Origin: Cenococcum geophilum 1.58
Lineage: Eukaryota; Ascomycota; Dothideomycetes; Gloniales; Gloniaceae
Direction of reading: 5' to 3'
Assembly: GCA_001692895.1 (NCBI GenBank)
Contig: KV748230.1
Coordinates: 372,001 to 436,000 of the forward strand
Length of the DNA stretch: 64,000 nt
The notes under the pieces were generated by a model, which ran no database searches, was not told the origin of the DNA, and saw only the letters and a program-made list of their open reading frames with translations. A program made the translations under genes and the position numbers. Position 1 is the first letter of the stretch, and every line of letters begins with the position of its first letter. Below, one piece after another: positions 27,700-38,705 of the stretch.

Positions 27700-30600
27700 T
27701 AGCTTCTTAGGGTATTGCTTATAAAAGCGCTATATAGCTTATTTATAACCCTTTAGGTCTTCCTTTAGCTGCTAGGTTGTATCCTTATAATATTTCCATT
27801 TAATCTTATAAGTTAGGCCCTAGGGGTCTTTATCGTGTATATTAAGGATTTTCTTAAACTCCTATTTGTCTTCTATATTACCGTTATTATCTCTCTCTAC
27901 TACTCGTCTTTATATATTACGGCGCTCTATAATATTAATATTTACTTAGCTAGGGATCTCTTTAGCAGCCTAGAGGCGGACCTTAGATATATAAAAGAAT
28001 TTATTTACTTAGATGTGGTCCGGGAGGTTTACTATAACTACCCCTTAGTATACTGCGAGTACGGGGTACAAGCCGTCCTATTTGTCGTCCTATTTCTTCT
28101 TAGGTTTATTTATCTTTATATTTTCTAAGCTAACTATAACTATATTACCTTTATAGAATAACGCGCTCTTATCCCTATGGGTATTAGTATTGTTTTTATA
28201 GCGTTGCTATAAAATCTAGGCTAGGGCCTTAAGCTGTATTAATATCTGCTTAAAGCGGTTAGCCACAGAGTTTACGCAAAAGAACTCCTTCTTTGCTTAT
28301 ACTAATAGTGTTAATAGGTAGGGGCCAGCAGGCTTAATTCTGAGGCGAGGGTTAAAGCCATAGTTTATAAAAAACGGGGAGATGCCTATGCTTTTGTTAA
28401 CTTAGTTATTTATAGCAAACTTAGTAAGCAGTAGGTAGTTAACCTAGTTATCCTATATAAAGCTAATAAAAGTATAAAGGTATTTATTTATGGCGGCGTT
28501 AATAATTTTGGTTTAGCCGTCTGTTTTTAGGTGTTAGGCTAAGCTTAGTTATAAGGTTGTTTTAAGGCGTTTACTTAGTTGTTGCTAGAAGTTGCTAATA
28601 AATTATATACCGCGATTAGAGATAATTATGCTTAGTATACCGTGGAGCTTATATACGTTATTAATAAAGCTATTAACTAACTCCTTTATTAAGAGTCCTG
28701 TTACTAAAATAAGGTGTTACATTTTAGTTAGGCGGTCCATAATAATAAGGATATATTCGTATACCTTGCCGTAGCGTTAGTATACTAGTAGCGTTATAAT
28801 ATAGTTAATTGAGATATTAGTCTATAGGCGGGCGGGTAATTCTAGTAGCTTTAGGAAACTAGGCGGGGCAGAATAGGGGGTCTTAGTGCGAAAGTATAGG
28901 GCACAGTCTTTAACAAAGGTAGCCGTAAACTGGGAGATTTCTAGCCACTAGTATATTCGGTTTAAAAGGTTAAGAGTTTTAACCCAGCTAGGGTAATTAG
29001 CGGGGCCGCTACTATAAGAGTGATAGGTAACTTCTAGGTAAAGGTCTAGGGCATTAGGGACAAAGAGATATTAGTGGAAGTAGATCTGTCCGTTAATAAT
29101 ACTATATTCTAACTTATTGCAACAGAGTAATTTCCTAATTTTCTTTAGCTAACGGCGAGCTTTTTAATTACGCAGGGCTACCACTATATCTCTTATAAGT
29201 TCGTTCTCCTAGTATCCTAGCTAGATTAACTTATCTAGTGACTTTTTAGCTATTTTAGGGTCTAAAGCGGCTATAAACTCTGCGTTGTTAGAGTTATGGG
29301 ACTTATATAGTAATTCTTCTAAGATTGTAGGGTTAACTTTCTAGGGCGGTATAACGACTTAGGCTTAGTGGCGGAGGCGTTTATTATTAGCGTCCTTAGG
29401 CCTTATTTTTAGTAGCCGGCTTAGGGCGTTAGGGAGCGTAGCTTTGCTGTTAGGTCTATATATAATTATAAAGTTAAACTATAAAAGGAACTCTGCCTAC
29501 CAGACTTAGCGCTAGTTTAGCTGCTTAGTAGTTATAAACATCTATAGGTTTTTATAGTCGGTAATAATTTTAAACGGCTCCTTAGTCCCTTATAGCTCAG
29601 AACACCATTCCTCTAAAGCCTTAACAATAGCTAGGAGTTTTTTATCGTAGATCTTATAGTTATATTCCGGCGCGGAGTGCTTTATAGAGAAGAATGCGAC
29701 CGGTTTTAATTTTCCGTTATTATTATACTGGAAAAGGACTCCGCCGGAAGCCTAATTTGATACATCTGTCTCTATCACTGTTTTCTTTATATAGTTATAG
29801 TATACTAGTACTGGTGCTAAAGTAAAGGCTCCCTTAAGGGCCTTAAACGATTTAGCTTGTTTTGGTCCCTATAGCTATCTAATATCCTTCTTTAGAAGTT
29901 TTGTCATAGGTATAGTAATAGCAAAATAGCCTTAGATAAATCATCAGTAGAAGTTCGCGAAGCCGAGAAATTGTTATAGTTCTTTAATTAATATTGGGTC
30001 CTTNTATTCCTATAAGGCCTGTATCTTCTTAGGGTCTATAGTTATGCTATTAGTTAAAATAATTAAGCCAAGGTATTTTGTTTTAGTAGAGTAGAACTTA
30101 GACTTATTAATATTAATCTAAAGTCTAGCATTGCCGAGTTTTTGGATGACTTTATTTACATACTTAGTATACTTGGCGCGTGTTTTAGAAAAGATAAGGA
30201 CGTTGTTAAGGTAGGCAGTACAGTAGTTGTTAAGGGCGTTATATAGAATATGGTTAATATAGTTTTAGAATATAATAGGTGCGTTATAGAGGCCGAATAG
30301 TGTAACTAGTATCTTATAGAGTCTAAACTGGGTAATAAATGCTATAAGCTATTTATAGCCCTCCGTAATCCGGATCCGGTTAAACGCAGCAATTATATTA
30401 AGTTTAATAAAGTACTTAGCGCTATAAAGTGCATTAAGTGTCTCGCGGATTAGTAGCAGTAGGTATTAATTCTTAATAGTAACTGTATTTAGGCCTTAGT
30501 AGTTATAGTAGATTTATATACCGCCGCCAGGCTTAGTAGCGAGGAGGAGTAGTGCGGTAGCTAGTAAGGTTAATTCGCGGATAAAACCCTTATCTAGTAT

Positions 30601-31740
30601 CTTATTAATCCACTTCTTTATATACCTAAGTTTAGTAAGTAAGAGTGGTTTATTTTTATAGTACGGGGCCTAGTTTCCGGGGGTAATCTTAATTTTATGG
30701 TCCTATGGTCGGTAAAAGGGCAGCTTATCTACGTTTTTAGGGAGGAAGTGCTTAATATATTTACTAAACTTCTTTAGTAAACGTTAGAGAATATTTTCGC
30801 GGGTTAATTCTGGTTTACCTTTTAGGAATTTTTTAATATTAGTATCGACTATCTTCCGACATAAAAGCTCGGGTTTAGTTTTTAGATTTATCTTAAGGAA
30901 GTTATAAAAATAGGGGGGGAGCGCTTTACGGGCTTCCTTTATTATATAGTTACCTTCCACTAGCCGGCGGAAAGACCTTTTTAATAGGTTTAGTACTTCT
31001 ATTAGGCCTATAGGCAGCTCTTTAAGCAGCTATCGGTGCTTATTTTATTTAACTAGTTCTATTAGCTCCGCTATATAGATCCTTATTACCTTTACATCTT
31101 TTTATTTATAGAACTGGGTAAAATTAATAGTATAGGTGCATTTAATATCGTCTAGGTTAGGGCGTGTCTAGTTTTCTAGTGCTATGGCTAGGCTAGTATA
31201 GCTTGGTCGGCCCAGGGGGGCAGAAATAAGGCGGCGGCCTTATATAGTACGCGTGGGAGACGGGTGTGAGGTTAGGCGTTGCAGTGGCGCGGTTTCTATT
31301 ATTCGGGTCTTAGTAGTTCTATAGCCAGTCCTTACTATAACGCGAGCTATAGTGTGCGTATATAGTATATAGCTTAGTTCTAGGTGTCGGGCTAAGCGGC
31401 TAGGGTTTAAATGGTGCCTAGGTTAAGGTTAGTTTCTTAGTAGTAGCGGCGCGAAGCGGACCTTTTTCCTTAGTCTCGGCAGGGCTGGCTAGCCTGTTGT
31501 TTTAGTCTTAAGTACTAGGTTAGTCTAGTCTTCCACTATCTCGTTTCTTTATAGCTATACGGGCTCCCCTTTATTAGGAACGTCTTCTACTATTAGGGCT
31601 TTATATATAGTCCTAGGCACTAGGCTTAATAGTGCTAAGTATTTATATAGGGCATCCCTACTAACGTCAGCTATCCCCCATAAGAGGTAGTGCCTAAAGT
31701 AGTAGTCTAAGTTAAAGCGGATCTTAAGTTTCTTAAAGCT
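27700..31740 (-). pseudogene. pol region of element E (fossil)
   Basis: RT catalytic-loop region near 30180-30240, RNase H and integrase in gypsy order, and a chromodomain at the C-terminus near 27700-27830. The 97- and 60-codon plus-strand frames inside it (27835-28128, 28592-28774) are antisense accidents. Heavily broken. Confidence 0.8.
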
Positions 31741-31764
31741 AGGACGGGGCTTATACTTCTAAAG

Positions 31765-31983
31765 CTAGGGTATACCTAGGATAATTAGGGTAGTGGGCGA
31801 GAGTTTAGTAATAAAAAAGAGTATGGCTTCAGTATGGAGGCTAATTAACATTTGGGCGGTAAAGTAGTCCGTAATAAGCGAAGTTAAAATGCTGTCTGCG
31901 AGGCGCAGTGGCCTAGGTGCTAGCAGCTTCTTAGTTATAACGTTATACTTTCTTACAATAGACTTTACGTTGGTAAATGCCAT
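31765..31983 (-). pseudogene. Retropepsin-like segment of element E (fossil)
   Basis: A short open stretch whose residues PRPLRLADSILTSLI and FFITKLSPTTLIILGIP match the pattern of gypsy aspartic-protease regions upstream of RT. It is only a piece of a dead polyprotein and not a gene of its own. Confidence 0.6.
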
Positions 31984-31999
31984 TATAGTACTATTAGAG

Positions 32000-33780
32000 T
32001 CTACTAGGCTTACTATATTGATATAAACTTAGGGGTATAGGTTATGTAATAAGGAGAGTTGGGTTTAAATAAGGATTAATTTCTTATCACTGTTTACTAA
32101 TCTAAGATTAAGTAGCAGTTTACTAATAGAAAGGACTAATTAATCTAGTAATAGGGACCTAATCTTCTCGTCTTTCTCCTTATATAGTTTAGACCCTTAG
32201 GCGCGACTTAGTCTAAGGGTTTACCTTTTAATAACTAGGGTACGGGGCTATCTTAGTGGGGCGATCCAGTGTTTATCTGGCTGGCGGTGTTTATCTCTAT
32301 TTCGGTCGGGGTATAGGAAGATAATACCTTACTGATGACATGGCCGTGTTTATATTCGCTAGCGCGAAGTCGCTAATACTAGGCGTTGTTAACGGGTTAG
32401 GCTCCTATATAGGGTATGGTTTGGAGTAACTAAGCCATAGGGTTAAAGGGGGGGGGTTGTCCGCCGCGGCCATAATAGGCTCTATAATTGCCGCGTCCAT
32501 AATAGACTCCACGGTTGCCGCGTCCGCGGTTATTTGTTCGCGTTATTTAATAGGGTGGTATTAGGACTAGATTTACTATTTTAGTGGGGTTATAGGCATC
32601 CTTTTAGTGGCCGGGTAGGCCATAGGTAAGGCACAGTCTATTATTAACGCGGCGCTTACGCTCCGTGTCTAAGATTCTATTAAGGTTTATAGGTTCTCTA
32701 GTTACTACTAGGGTCGGGGTTAATATAGGGGTAGGGGCTTAGGTAGGTAGGCGGTAGTTAGCGTTCTTCTTAAGGTTGGCTCGGTATATATAGTTCGCGA
32801 GATTCTTAGCAAATATATCCATCTGCTTACTCCAACCTATATAGTCACTATTATTAATTTTATGGGCTAGTCTAAGTACCAGCTCTTCTATCTTTAGAGA
32901 AATAAACTTTTAGAGTAGGTCTACCTTCTATTCGTCTATCTTCTTAGCGCGGACTATTAGCTTATTAAGCTCTCCCTTTTAGGACTAGTAATTACGCTCG
33001 CCTTAGGGGAAATAGTTAAGCTTATTCTTTGCGACCTGGGTTATGTTGAGGACCTTATAGTAGGTAGTAAGGTCTTTAAGTATATCTTCCTTAGTAGGCC
33101 ATTTCCACGCAGATATATTATTTGGGTTCTTGTATATAAGCTCTAGGCCCTGCTTAATAAACTTATAGGCCTTATCCTTTAGTATATCTAAGATATAAAG
33201 GATCTGGGACTAAACTATATTAAAGTAGTCCTAGTCCTAGTTAAAGACTCCCTTAATCTTAATATGCCAGGTCTCGAAATTAGCTTATTATTCTAGTAGG
33301 GTGCCTTTTCCGCTAAATATTAGCGGGTCTTTAGATCTCCGTTTTTTCTACTAGGTTACTACCATTATTATAGGGGTTAATTGTTTTAGAATAGTAATAG
33401 TTTCTACCTAGGAGTTAATAGTTCCTATCTAGGAAGTAATAAGGGCACTAAGGTTTTTATTAGCTTTCTTATTGGCGGTGTTTGTGTTATATATATACTA
33501 TAGTCCTACTTTAATATTGTTAAGGAACTCATTAGTATAGTTAATAAGGGTAAGGTAAACTTTACTAGGCTTAAAGGTCTTAGGGTACGGTAGGGAGCGG
33601 CGGATTGTCTATGCGATATTGGGGTATATCTCTATAAATAGGTCTACAAAAACGTCATAGGGGTTCTAAGTTTTAGCCATTTTAGCGTCATTAGTATCGC
33701 CTATCTAGGCGCTAGATAAAAACTAAGGATTATTCTAGGACTGTGCTAGGGACGTGTCGGTTTCAGCAGAGGCGCGCGTA
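32000..33780 (-). pseudogene. gag region of element E (fossil)
   Basis: Lies between the protease-like segment and the 5' LTR on the minus strand, the usual gag place. The composition is coding-like, but no zinc knuckle could be read with certainty. Broken in many places. Confidence 0.5.
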
Positions 33781-33869
33781 GGTCGCAATTGCTTTAGGGT
33801 AGAGGTTAATTGGCTAGGGTATAGGGAATTAGTGATTGCGATGGGGCGCAAATTAAAGATACCACAAAC

Positions 33870-34056
33870 TGTTACAGTGCTGCAATGAAGTAGACTGAAT
33901 AACTATGTTATGGTATGAAGAGGGGAAGAAGGTGGAAAGGGGGTATTGTATATAAATAGTAGGGCCAGCCGCCAAGTCGCTAGTGGTGGGCCAGCTAATA
34001 GTAGGGAATAGTACGAGATAGTATAAAACAGTATGCGTTAGGTTAGTGCCGTGACA
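33870..34056 (-). repeat. 5' LTR of element E
   Basis: 187 bp. On the minus strand it starts TGTCACGGCACTAACC and ends TGTAACA. It keeps more CG/CA pairs than its partner. Confidence 0.9.
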
Positions 34057-34061
34057 TTAGC

Positions 34062-36909
34062 GGACGTATATATAATTAAGCTGGAGGGCTATAAGAGGAC
34101 TATCTAGATTTATAATATTTATAACCCCTAATAAATAAATAGTAGTGTTTGGGTGCTACTAGAGCTACTAAGGGCTGAAGGAGAATATATACTGTTAGGG
34201 GATTTTAATCTACACCACCCCTTTTAGGGGGGTGTAATAGTAATATGCGCGGATAACGCGGTAGACGACCTTATCCGCGCTATAGAGGCAGCTGGCCTAA
34301 GCCTAGCCACTAAGGCAGGCATGGAGATATAGGTAAAGGGTATATTAAGGAGCACGCTAGACCTGGTGTTTACCTCCCCCTAGATTACTAATAGGCTGCT
34401 ATAAAGTTAAAGATAAGACCGCTGGCATATAGGGTCTAACTACTTTTCTATTATTACGGAGGTGGACATAGAGACGCTGAAGGGGCCCCCCTTACTTAAG
34501 AGACCGCTATAGAAGAAGGCGAATTAAAAGGTAGTGTAGAGTGAGTTAAAGGGCCGACTCTAGCCCCTATATAGACTTCCGTGCGACATAAGAGATAAAC
34601 TAGACGTACTAGCGGAGGCCATATACTAAGCGATTAAGAATACTATAGTAAAAATAGTACCTAACGCGCGGCCCTCGCCGTAAGCCTCTAAAGTATGGTT
34701 AGAGGAATATATAGAAGTAGTAAAGAAAACCTAACAGGCCTTTTAGGCGTGGAAGGTCTCTTAGTTAATGCCTGACTGGATTAACTATAGAGTCGCATAG
34801 AATAAGAAGAAGAGGGTAATTTAATAAGAGGCTAATAAGCTATGGAGGAGGACTGTTAAAAAGCTAATAAACAACCCTAAAGGGATGTGGAGGATAGTAA
34901 AATGGGCGCGTATAGCGGACGGGAAGCTAAAGGCCCTACTATAGTTCCCTCCTATTAGTAGACTAGGAGAGGAGGCCCTACACTATAATAATAAGGAGAA
35001 GGCCATTATCCTTGTAGAGCAGTTTTTCCCGCTGCCGGTAGAGGCAGACCTTAGTAATATACTAGGGTTTGTATACCCGGAGCCGCGAACAGTAAAGAAA
35101 GTAGTTAAGGAGGAGGACATTATTACGGCCTTAAAGGGGCTTACCCCTAATAAGGCCCTAGGTTTAAAGAAGATTATTAACTAATTCCTTAAGATGTGCG
35201 GAGAGTAGCTAGCCCTAGTGCTAGCTAAACTCTTTAGTAGCTATATAGCAATTAGACATTACCTAAAACCGTTTAAAGACTCTATTATAGTAGTCCTTCG
35301 GAAACTATAGAAGCCATTCTATACTATAGTAAAGGCCTACTGGCTAATCGCGCTGCTTAATACCATTGGGAAGCTACTTAAGAGAATAGTAACTAGCTAA
35401 CTGTCTAAAATTGCGGAGGAGATAGGTATACTACTGGCTAGTTAAATGGGAGTAAGGCTAGGGCACTTAACGTAGACAGCACTAGAGCTACTAACCTAAT
35501 AGGTATATATAGTATGGAGGAGTAACCTAAACCTAGTAGCCTTATTACTTAGCCTTAATATTTCTAGGGCCTTTAACTAAGTCTCCTATAAAAGAATAAT
35601 CTATAATATAAAGGCCTAAGCCGTGCCCTACTAGATAGTATAGTTTATAAAGTCCTTTCTTAAGGATTAAACAATAAGGCTCTTAATTAGAGGATATATA
35701 GTATAAACGATATAAACGAACACCGGTATACCCTAAGGCTTAGCGCTGTCGCTAATCCTATTCCTCTTTTTTGCCTATATACTCCTACTAGAGCTATAAG
35801 GGGGAACTACTACGGTATTTAGATTTATTGACGACTCTAATATACTAACGTATAGTAAGACTATGGAGGAAAACTATAGGACTATAGAAAGGGTGTATAA
35901 GGTATACACGGTATGGGCATGCCGGTATAGGGTAGTGTTTGCCCCTAAAAAGTACTACCTTATCCATTTTATAAGGAGCTATAAGAAGTTTAATATAAAG
36001 GCTATAGCTAATATATATGGCTTTACGGAAGGCCTAGTTAGTAACCTACGTATATTAGGGGTATAAGTTAACTTAAAGCTTAAATGGGGACTATACGTTA
36101 ATATTGTTAAGACAAAGGCAATTACCTAAATGGCCGTACTAACCTGGCTTACGGCCTCTATATAGGGCGCCTCCTTCTAAAAGGCGCGGATAATATACTT
36201 CGCCGTAGTCCGGCCGGTAATCTTATATGGATATAGTATCTAGTACTCGCTACCGGAGTGGACGAAGCCTAAGGAGATAAGTAAAACTAAGCTGCACTAG
36301 CTGGGCGTAGTATAGAACCTATACCTCCGCACTATTGCGGGGGCGTATAAATTAACGCTAATAGTAGTACTGGAGCACGAGATGGGGTTTCTGCCGCTTT
36401 AGATACACCTTAAAGAGCTAGCTATAGCCTACGCGGAGAGGATATAGGAAGGACCGGCAAGAGAGCATATTAAGAGGGAGTGTAATACTATACGGGCCAT
36501 AATAACCCACTAACTCCGGCCTAGAATAAAGCTACTAATGCGGCCCACTAGATGGGATAAGCTTAAGAGGATGGCGGCCACTATCTTAGGGATAGATATA
36601 TAGCTAATAGACTTATCTAAAGCGCAGTATAAGAGAAGTAGAAGGGCTAGGGTATAAGAGGTATTCAAGGAGCAGTGGAAAAGGGGATGGGAAAAGTACT
36701 AGAGTACGCTTACCTACTATACGACGGCCCAGGCCAAGCTATGGAATAAGGAAGTCTTTAAACGCTACGCGAGGCTTATAAAGGTAGAGAGCATAATTAA
36801 TACGCTGCTTAGAACCGAGTATATAGGGCTTAACAGATACCTCTACTACCGAAAAGTACTAGGGTACCCAACCCCGGCCTGCCTATGCGGCTACAGCCAA
36901 TAATCGACG
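34062..36909 (+). pseudogene. LINE ORF2: endonuclease end, reverse transcriptase, C-terminal part
   Basis: GDFNLHHP at 34198-34221 is the metal-binding GDFN motif of the AP-endonuclease domain. The RT follows: NTIGKLLKRIVTS near 35360-35400, the SLNIS.AFN palm motif near 35555-35580, NTGIPQG-like residues near 35720, and FIDD at 35824-35835, the catalytic Asp pair, still intact. Thumb-like sequence then leads to LYRTIAGA-type residues and the C-terminal ACLCGYS cysteine motif near 36880. No RNase H domain is apparent. In-frame stops are many and nearly all RIP-type. The open stretch 35863-36066 is part of the RT, not a separate gene. The reading is cut at 36909 by the palindrome. Confidence 0.85.
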
Positions 36910-37682
36910 ATAAGCTCGGACCCCTAGAACTCGGTTACCCCCCGAACTCGGACGGGTTTCCCATACAAAACGTCAGTTTTCTACCTCTATAAAAACAGTA
37001 TTAGTAATATATTATTAATTATATAAAGTTCTAAACTTAAAGCTTATATAGTCCTAAGTAAATTTATAAAAAAAAAATTTAAAAAAATGTCTTTATGCGC
37101 CTAAAATATTAAATAGTTTATTTTACATAGTAAAATGCCCCCTTAAAAAAACATACTATACTATTTTAATAAATTTTTTTAATAATATTTTTTAAATATA
37201 TATAGCTATGCGACACCAGATTTTAATTTTTATAGCATTTATATATATAGGCTTTTAAAATATAGCCGGTTTAAAAATCCCCTATATAAAAAACCTAAAT
37301 TTTTATATAGGGGATTTTTAAACCGGCTATATTTTAAAAGCCTATATATATAAATGCTATAAAAATTAAAATCTGGTGTCGCATAGCTATATATATTTAA
37401 AAAATATTATTAAAAAAATTTATTAAAATAGTATAGTATGTTTTTTTAAGGGGGCATTTTACTATGTAAAATAAACTATTTAATATTTTAGGCGCATAAA
37501 GACATTTTTTTAAATTTTTTTTTTATAAATTTACTTAGGACTATATAAGCTTTAAGTTTAGAACTTTATATAATTAATAATATATTACTAATACTGTTTT
37601 TATAGAGGTAGAAAACTGACGTTTTGTATGGGAAACCCGTCCGAGTTCGGGGGGTAACCGAGTTCTAGGGGTCCGAGCTTAT
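36910..37682. mobile_element. 773-bp perfect palindrome (fold-back MITE) inside the LINE
   Basis: Left arm 36910-37292 and right arm 37300-37682 are reverse complements over all 383 bp as far as I compared them, with a 7-nt centre ACCTAAA. The ends read ATAAGCTCGGACCCC; a TA at each edge (36911-36912, 37680-37681) fits a TA-duplicating Tc1/pogo insertion. The sequence beyond 37682 resumes the LINE C-terminus (GTGGTGTTCTGCCCC), so the insertion is real in the assembly. The arms keep CA/TG pairs and are not visibly RIP-mutated, so it is young. The end sequence resembles the start of the pogo-like fossil at 44001. No coding capacity. Confidence 0.9.
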
Positions 37683-37930
37683 ATGTAGTGGTGTTCTGCC
37701 CCAGATACACTGCTGGCCAGTCAGAAATGTATTACTATGCTGGAATATCCTTATATAAAGAGCTCCTAACCAAGCTAAAGGCTACTAAGGTAGTTATGGA
37801 CTGGTTTATATAGACAAACCTCTTACTATACCTTTTATTTGCTAGAGAGCTGGCTAGGGTAAAGAGAGGAGGCTAGGAAGTGCTTTAAGAGGCGGAGGAT
37901 AAATACTATAGGGATAGCAGAATATGGCAG
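37683..37930 (+). pseudogene. LINE ORF2, C-terminal end after the palindrome
   Basis: VVLFCPRYTAGQSEMYYYAG and KELLTKLKATKVVMDWF continue the protein broken at 36909. The CP pair completes the CxCG...CP cysteine motif found at the C-terminus of this LINE group. The frame ends inside the first units of the downstream repeat array. Confidence 0.65.
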
Positions 37931-38275
37931 AATTTTACAGATAGTAACCTGGTAGAAGTTGGTAGAACTCTAGCAACCTAGTAGAATTTGGTAGAACTTA
38001 TTAACCTAGTAGAATTTGGCAGAATTTGGCAACCTAATAGAAGTTAGTAGAATTTTAGTAACCTAATAGAATTTGGCAGAGTTTTGGCAACCTAATAGAA
38101 TTTAGCAGAGTCTTAGCAACCTAATAGAATTTAGTAGAATCTTAGTAACCTAGCAGAATCTAATAACCCGATAGAAGTTGGCAGAACTTTAGTAACCTAG
38201 CAGAATTTAATAGAATCTGGTAACCTGGCAGAATTTGGCAGAGGTTAATATCCTAATAGAACTTAATAAAACTTG
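37915..38275 (+). repeat. Tandem array of 26-33-bp units in the LINE 3' region
   Basis: About 11-12 units, each containing AACCTA.(C/T)AGAA and GGCAGAATTT variants. The first units overlap the end of ORF2 and the rest form the 3' UTR. Unit variants differ mostly by transitions. The same CAGAACTT-type motif appears in the LTRs of elements B and C. Confidence 0.85.
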
Positions 38276-38690
38276 GTAAGGCATAGAGCTATATACGTTA
38301 ACGTAGATGCAAATAACGGAACCTTCTACACTACTACTAGCCTTATGGGCCACCGGCCTATGCCCTACCTGGATAACCAGAGCAGCCAGGAATGGAACCT
38401 AGGCCCTAGCTATATACCCCACCGGACAGACCTAGGAGTACGCATTAAGATGGCTTTTTTATAGCGCCTTAAAGAGACGTCTACTCGTGCTTGGTAGTTA
38501 CTAACCAGAAGAGAGGCTATATAGGCCGTATAATAAGCCATATAGGCCGTATAACAAGAGAAGGAGAGGTTTTATCCGGCCCCAGTGGTACGGTTCCCCT
38601 CTTATACATGTATATATATATACCTATATAGACCCGCTGCATGGACCCTAACGGGAGCCGCAATAGCGTAATTGAATATTATAACATAAC
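38276..38690 (+). other. LINE 3' untranslated region
   Basis: Less mutated, no clear gene; the 63-codon frame starting at 38273 has no family features. It contains two near-copies of TATAGGCCGTATAA (about 38520-38565). It ends GAATATTATAACATAAC directly before the 15-bp target duplication. Confidence 0.6.
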
Positions 38691-38705
38691 ATAATAGGGT
38701 AGTTA

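Larger units (their letters stand above)
27142..34056 (-). mobile_element. Ty3/gypsy chromovirus E, complete in outline, broken
   Basis: 6,915 bp with two 187-bp LTRs and a perfect target duplication TTAGC (27137-27141, 34057-34061) inside the LINE endonuclease region. Minus strand. Gag about 32000-33780, retropepsin-type segment about 31765-31983, RT about 29900-30600, RNase H about 29450-29900, integrase about 28300-29400, chromodomain about 27700-27830, palindromic module 27585-27607, purine tract (minus AGGGGAGAGGAG) just inside the 3' LTR at 27331-27345. The LTR pair differs by about 18 transitions and no transversion that I can see. Dozens of breaks. It is the innermost level of the nest. 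Confidence 0.92.
25035..38690 (+). mobile_element. Tad-like LINE, near full length (about 6 kb of own sequence), two nested insertions
   Basis: A 15-bp target duplication ATAATAGGGTAGTTA (25020-25034, 38691-38705) frames it inside element D, so the copy looks full-length rather than 5'-truncated. Own parts: 25035-27141, 34062-36909 and 37683-38690. It encodes ORF1 with CCHC knuckles and ORF2 with an AP-endonuclease, an RT and a C-terminal cysteine motif. The 3' part carries an array of 26-33-bp repeats and ends in AACATAAC, without a long poly(A). The 5' end is less mutated and holds degenerate CCCTAA runs. Many premature stops arise from CAG/CAA to TAG/TAA and TGG to TAG/TGA changes, as RIP predicts. 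Confidence 0.88.

Noticed and set aside
27835-28774. 97- and 60-codon plus-strand hydrophobic frames that resemble membrane proteins
   Set aside because: They lie antisense to the integrase of element E. AT-rich RIP-mutated DNA readily gives Ile/Leu/Tyr-rich frames.
36910-37682. Palindrome as a pure assembly error
   Set aside because: The LINE reading frame continues on the far side and TA duplications are in place. Still to be confirmed with long reads.
37915-38275. CRISPR-like array
   Set aside because: The units are contiguous, degenerate tandem repeats without spacers, in a eukaryotic LINE 3' end.
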